64,000 nt of DNA, taken from assembly GCA_013146195.2 (NCBI GenBank), contig CM028382.1, positions 63,157,596 to 63,221,595 on the forward strand, written 5' to 3'. A model generated the notes under the pieces. It did not search any database. It was not told the DNA's origin and worked only from the letters and a program-made list of their open reading frames with translations. How positions within the stretch are numbered: position 1 is the first letter of the stretch; every line of letters begins with the position of its first letter. Below are positions 59,211-64,000 of this stretch, piece by piece. Origin of the DNA: Codonopsis lanceolata (lineage: Eukaryota; Streptophyta; Magnoliopsida; Asterales; Campanulaceae). The position numbers and the translations under genes were made by a program.

Positions 59211-60267
59211 GCTGGAACTGAAAGAACTAAGAAACAAGTAAAAATGAAATAAGTTGCTGAAATGGAGTCTTCAGCAGGAACAAATTTAAACTGCTTATTT
59301 ATCATATGATATGTTATGCTTCTACTAACATCTTATGCAGGGATAAATGGCTTTAATCTTGCTTATACTTTATTTACTCTCTGCTTATGATGAATGATTT
59401 TAAGTAAATAGGAGGAGATTGTAGAAACTTTCATGCTTTAGATTCACTTACAACCATTAAGTTAAAACAACTAGTTTAATATTTGTTAAAAATCCTTAAA
59501 ATGATTTTAACTTAGACACAAAAGATACCTTCTTTTGATTAAACACAGAAGATACCCCTTTTGACTTTGTTTAAGCAGCCTTCTTACTTGTTACATTCTA
59601 CCTGCTTAAAACTTAATAACAGTGTCAGCGTCTGTTTATACACTCGAAATTTTCTATCTGCTGAAACAATGTATCCGTTGAAATAGTTGACATTCACGCG
59701 CTTATTATAAAACATTATTTTGATCGATTTTTTCAAACAAAAGAACTATTCACATGTCTTATCAATAGAAGACTTTCATGCATGTCTTAAATGTTCTTTA
59801 TATATTCAAACCTAGCTAACCACTATCTTTAATAATTCATGCTAGGGTATACTCTTTGTCTCTTACTGTTTGCAAGATTTTTAGGCATTCAATGATAGAT
59901 CGTGATCATTATTTAGTCAAGAAATTCAACATTCAACCTTGCTCTCTCAAACGACTACAATTCTAGACATTTCTATAAAACGCTTGAAGCAAGGATTAAA
60001 GAAACAACCTTTCGTAGAACTACATGCTCAGCATTCAAAAATTTCAAATCTTCTAAGCACTCAAAAAGAGACAAACACGTTGAAGACTTCATTCAAACCC
60101 ATAACTTCAATCTTTCCTTGAAGAGCTTCTACTTCCAAACATTTACTAGACAGTCTCTTACATAATATTCTTTTCTAGTTTTTGTTTTGAACAATCACTG
60201 ATCCATTTCCTTTATTCTTTCAAATCCTTAAAGACCTCAGATTGGGACATGAGTTTGATTCTTGCAG
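59211..60267 (+). mobile_element. Tail, polypurine tract and 3' LTR of the element carrying the env-like ORF
   Basis: Coding continues for about ten codons after the TATCT duplication. AAATAGGAGGAGATT at 59406-59420 is a good polypurine tract, and TGTAGAAACTTTCATGC at 59420 is a likely LTR start. The LTR runs at least to about 60267, where a (TA)n tract begins; its right end was not found. The small ORF at 59939-60121 is not called. Confidence 0.5.
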
Positions 60268-60273
60268 ATAAAT

Positions 60274-60275
<2 letters not shown>

Positions 60276-60339
<64 letters not shown>
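60276..60339. repeat. (TA)n microsatellite at a LINE 3' end
   Basis: About 64 bp of TA, directly next to the 3' terminus of the LINE on the minus strand. It may have grown from the LINE tail or been the target. Confidence 0.95.
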
Positions 60340-60342
<3 letters not shown>

Positions 60343-62230
60343 GGAAACAGGGGCGGTACCCTGTAGAATTTTATTAATTAAAAGAAAGGTACAAACTTGA
60401 GGGGGACAACCAGCCTTACCCTTATAAATGAGGGGGACAGAGGAGCCTAACCTCGAAAACGAAATAAATACAATAAAGAGCTAAAGACCTATGAAATACG
60501 AATATGAGAAATACCATGTCTATCCAAAATAGAATTCCCTCTAATAAGAGCAAGCAAGGCATCAAAAGAGGAAAACTCAGAGTCCAACCGCGAATCAATA
60601 GCATAATTAGCAAGCCCATCAGCAACAGAATTAGCTTCTCTATAACAGTGACCGAAGATAAACAAAAAGTCCCTTTGCATGGATAAAATGCCTCGAATAT
60701 AATAATGGAGAGACCAGGGGGGATTATTTCCTTTAGTGAGACAATTATATAAAATCATAGAGTCCATCTCAACTACGACCTGTCGATAACCATGAGAATG
60801 AAGCCAACAAACTCCCTGAAAAAGGGCCTTAAATTCTACCTCAGTGTTCGTAGCAGAACCATAAAAAGAGGCATAAGCAAAAATAACTCTACCTACAGAG
60901 TCACGAATGATGCCCCCTCCACCGCTTAAACCCGGGTTACCCCGACTCGCACCATCCGAGTTAAGTTTAAGAAAAGGACCAGTCCGCCTAGACCAAGAAA
61001 CAGCCTGAATTTGTCTTTGCCTTCTAATAGCAAAGGAAATAAAGGATCCCGAATGGTTCTGCCGGATAAAGAAATTCCCGCTTCCCATAAGAAGAGAGGG
61101 ATCTTCAGAAATAACATGGATAGCACATGAAATCGAAATACCAGATTTGTCATAGATTATAACATTACGGACCTTCCAAATATGCCAAAGAATAAGAGAA
61201 TGGAGTAACTTGTGAGATGTGGAAGAAGAACCCCAACCCGCCATACATCGGTGCATAATGGAATCTCCCGAAATAGAGAGATTATGAGACAAACTGAAAG
61301 CCAACCAGATCGAGGAAGCTAACTGGCCATGGATAAAAAGATGATTAAAAGTTTCGGTGGAGTGTTGTGAGCAACATATACATTTAGAAACAATTTGAAA
61401 GCCTTTATGAATCAGGGCTTCATCAATAGGGAGTCGCTTCAGCATTAAACGCCAAAGAAAAACGCCAATATGAGGCGGCAGAAGTTTATGCCAGATAAAC
61501 TTGGCTGAGGGGAAAGTATTAGCTGTCGGAGTGAGGATAGAGAAGGCCGAAGAGAGGGAAAACTTACCAGACGAATTGACTGTCCAGCACGGGATGTCTG
61601 GTTGGGTAGAAAGAGAAATGCGCTGGTCTATGATAACAGTTCTGGCAGCTTCCGGAAGAACAGAAAGGGCCAAAGAATTAAGGTTGAGCTCGGAAGAGTC
61701 AAATAAGTCTTTAACATGAACAAGCTCGCAGTCAGGAGGACGAGTTAAGAGCTGTCCCGGGAGCCACTTATCGAACCAAATAGAGCAATCACCAAGGCCG
61801 ATATTCCAGTGAATGTGAGGTTCGGCAATAGGCTAGATGAGTTTTAGACGGCGCCAAACATGAGAGCCCTTTAAAACCGAAACCGTTGCGTGCACTGAAG
61901 AACAATATCTAGCTGTCAGGAATTCGGACCAAATGTTATGGGAGGAACGAAATCGCCACCAAAGTTTAATTGAATATGCCTGAACCAAAGAAGAAAGAGA
62001 GGGAATTCCGAGGCCTCCAGAAGACTTGGGATTACAACAGGAATGCCAAGCAACCCAATGAAATTTATGAGCACCATCAGAGTTACTCCAAAAGAAGTTT
62101 GCGAAAAAACGCTCAATCAGATTGATCACTGATTTGGGAGGATCCAAAGAGGCCAGAAGATAAGCGGAAATAGATTGAAGCACATGACGAATAAGAGTAA
62201 TTTTTCCCGCCGCATTAAGGAAGGATCCTA
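60340..62230 (-). pseudogene. 5'-truncated LINE with C-terminal RNase H
   Basis: Minus strand. 62230-61833 gives AAGKITLIRHVLQSISAYLL, FFWSNSDGAHKFHWVAWHSC and GGLGIPSLSSLVQAYSIKLW. After a stop the 394-aa frame 61673-60489 carries the zf-RVT region (FIWHKLLPPHIGVFLWRLML, CICCSQHSTETFNHLFIHG). The RNase H domain follows with LNSDGASRGNPG (Asp), EVEFKALFQGV (Glu), VVVEMDSMIL (Asp) and REANSVADGLAN (Asp). The 3' UTR ends GGGTACCGCCCCTGTTTCCT at about 60344. The RT core is missing. The RNase H is intact in sequence but the element cannot move on its own. Confidence 0.88.
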
Positions 62231-62289
62231 GTGTGGGTTCCCAGGAAATTGCTCCCGCGCGCCCTTGGATAGGGGTGTGCGTACGTACG

Positions 62290-62489
62290 GATGCGGTGAC
62301 ATCCACTGCTCTCGTTCCACCCTCCCTTTTCTAGGGGAGGACGAAATCAAAAGTGCGAGAGGAGTGCTGTCGGAATAACGCGTTGGAATGCGCCTCGGTT
62401 GCCTTTAGTGGATTTTGATCCAATATGAGAGCTTTGGGTTTTCTATGTCAAGTTATCCCTTTTTTAGGGGATACCAGGATATAGGAATG
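62290..62489. repeat. ~190-bp tandem repeat unit with two hairpins, first copy
   Basis: Contains CTCCCTTTTCTAGGGGAG at 62322-62339 and TTATCCCTTTTTTAGGGGATA at 62453-62473, both imperfect hairpins about 130 bp apart. It breaks at 62489, where a solo LTR is inserted, and the next unit follows the LTR. Confidence 0.75.
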
Positions 62490-63810
62490 TGATCGATGTT
62501 TTATTTTATCTATTTCCTTGCAAGTGGACAAGACTATTATAGAATAGACTTGGAAGCAAGGGTCGAACCCACAGAGACAAGTGATCACGAACAGTGCGAT
62601 TATAGATAGCAAATTATTAACCTAAGGGGGGTTTTTATGTTTAATTCTACTCTAATCTACTAGTTATAGATGTTTAACTAATTAGACAAGAATAATGTAT
62701 GTGAAGATCTTATGGTGAGTGGAAATCTAGGATTCTGGGTTTCACTTATATCTCCTTTATGTTCAATTCATAATAATGTCATTCAATGTCTTGGGTTCGT
62801 TCACTAAAAATAGATATGGTCTGTTGAACAATTGGTTCAGCCTCCATCCCCGCAAAATTCACCCATTCCATATCCTAAGCATAGGAACTATCAATCTAGC
62901 TGTCACCTAGATTTATGATCTATCTGTCACCTAGATCATGTAAGAACCTGGTCCTAACTTATCACTCTCGTGCTTCGATAGGTCCAATTTATTGTGTTGG
63001 TGAGCCAGTGTACGACATATGCACTCGGTCATGCAGTTATCCGCACCTCTAAGCCTTTATTATTTGCGATTACATTCATTTGTTCAAAGCAAAATAATAT
63101 AGGGATTGATAAACAACACAATCAACAAGCATTGAATAGACATATATATATATATATATATATGAATCAAAACATAAATTCGATACAAGTTACCTCCCAC
63201 CTCCTAGATTAGGGATGATTTAGTTCATCATAGACGATGAACAACACATGAAGATGATGGGAGACATGATTTGATCTTCAATACTTGAAATTACAAAACC
63301 TAACTATGTTATACAATCTAAAACTACCTAAAATCTATGTAAAGAGAGCTTCCAGCCGTCCTCCTTATGCTTAGGCTCGGCATCTAACTTCTATATATAC
63401 TCGGGAGTTGTGATTGGATCGAATGACTGTGTGAAAATCCGAAAAGGTCGCATTCTGCCTACCTTGCGGTCGCAAGGTGCTGGATACCTTGCGTCCGCAA
63501 GGTCTCCAGTACGGGTGGCTTTTGATTCTTTGATTACTGACTTCGGGGGCCTATACTGCCTACCTTGCGGTCGCAAGGTCTGAGGCACCTTGCGTCCGCA
63601 AGGTCTCCAGATTGTGCAGTCTTTATTTTTCTTCAATTTTTCTCTTCCTTGTAATTTGCACTTAAAACCCTGGAGTTTCGCGTATTTTCACAATAATCCT
63701 GAAACTTACAAAACTCACCGAAAACATATATTGGTACTCAAAAGACTCGTGAAATAGCATAATTTAAGTCATAGAAGTATATAAAATCGACGTATAAAAT
63801 ACATCGATCA
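62490..63810. mobile_element. Solo LTR inserted in the 190-bp repeat
   Basis: Starts TGATCGATGTTTTATTTTAT and ends AAAATACATCGATCA. GAATG stands at 62485-62489 and 63811-63815. Length is 1321 bp. Inside, a block with CCTTGCGGTCGCAAGG and CCTTGCGTCCGCAAGG is present twice (from about 63472 and 63563). A TA run lies at 63141-63162. No ORF is supported. Confidence 0.9.
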
Positions 63811-64000
63811 GAATGCATCACCCTTCTATTCCCATTCTCCCTTTTTTAGGGGAAAACGTGAAAGTGCAAGGAAGGAATGTTGCAGCGCCCCCACTATGGA
63901 TTTTATGAAAATAACCTTATGGCCTATTTCGGATCACTATGGGTGCTTTGGGTTTTCTATGTCAAGTTATCCCTTGTTTAGGGGATACCAGGACATAGGA
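63811..64000. repeat. ~190-bp tandem repeat unit, second copy
   Basis: Repeats the first unit: CTCCCTTTTTTAGGGGAAAA at 63838 and TTATCCCTTGTTTAGGGGATA at 63967-63987, within TTTGGGTTTTCTATGTCAAG. Subtracting the LTR, the hairpins recur at 188-190 bp. The array may run on past the window. Confidence 0.75.

Noticed and set aside
63391..63636. 81-aa minus-strand ORF with repeated Arg/Pro/Gly motifs
   Set aside because: It is the translation of the duplicated CCTTGCG palindrome block in a non-coding LTR.

Overview
This is plant nuclear DNA, almost certainly from a eudicot. It is AT-rich and contains spliced genes, long (TA)n tracts, Stowaway and Harbinger-like MITEs, plant LTR retrotransposons (a Tat-type Ty3/gypsy, a Ty1/copia, a possible Sirevirus tail) and plant L1-type LINEs. 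Repeated GTAAGACGG-type motifs remind me of Caryophyllales genomes, but that is a weak impression. Nothing bacterial or organellar was recognised.

Layout. 1-409 is the right end of an LTR inserted in a decayed Ty3/gypsy element of the Tat lineage (410-9095). That element holds protease, RT, RNase H, a second archaeal-type RNase H and integrase on the plus strand. A separate antisense gene with apparent introns lies at 7594-4909, and the 3' LTR is at 8474-9095. 9.1-19.4 kb has no host gene: tandem repeats, (TA)n tracts, several MITEs and a roughly 2-kb array of degenerate ~100-bp units.

The only clearly functional host gene lies on the minus strand. It is a FAR1-RELATED SEQUENCE (FHY3/FAR1-family) transcription factor, closest from memory to FRS5. 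Its exons run from a probable promoter near 41.2 kb to a 14-codon last exon at 20791-20835. The last intron is about 12.9 kb and is filled with LINE copies, MITEs and an LTR-like insertion. The predicted protein is 879 aa. Every coding intron is phase 0, and exons 2-4 carry duplicated peptide modules.

41.2-44.0 kb holds a palindromic GGCATCAG array beside what looks like a captured first exon of a DnaJ-type gene. 44.0-60.3 kb is a nest. A decayed copia element (44058-51751) has a 1.4-kb solo LTR in its 3' LTR and is fused to the 3' end of another element (env-like ORF, polypurine tract, LTR). That second element is split by a very large solo LTR (52904-59205), which itself contains a 1.88-kb solo LTR (55378-57257). 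60.3-62.2 kb is a 5'-truncated LINE with an RNase H domain. 62.3-64.0 kb is a ~190-bp hairpin-bearing tandem repeat interrupted by a 1.3-kb solo LTR.

Exact 5-bp target duplications, found by eye, support four of the LTR insertions. Family assignments rest on motif recognition, not on database searches.
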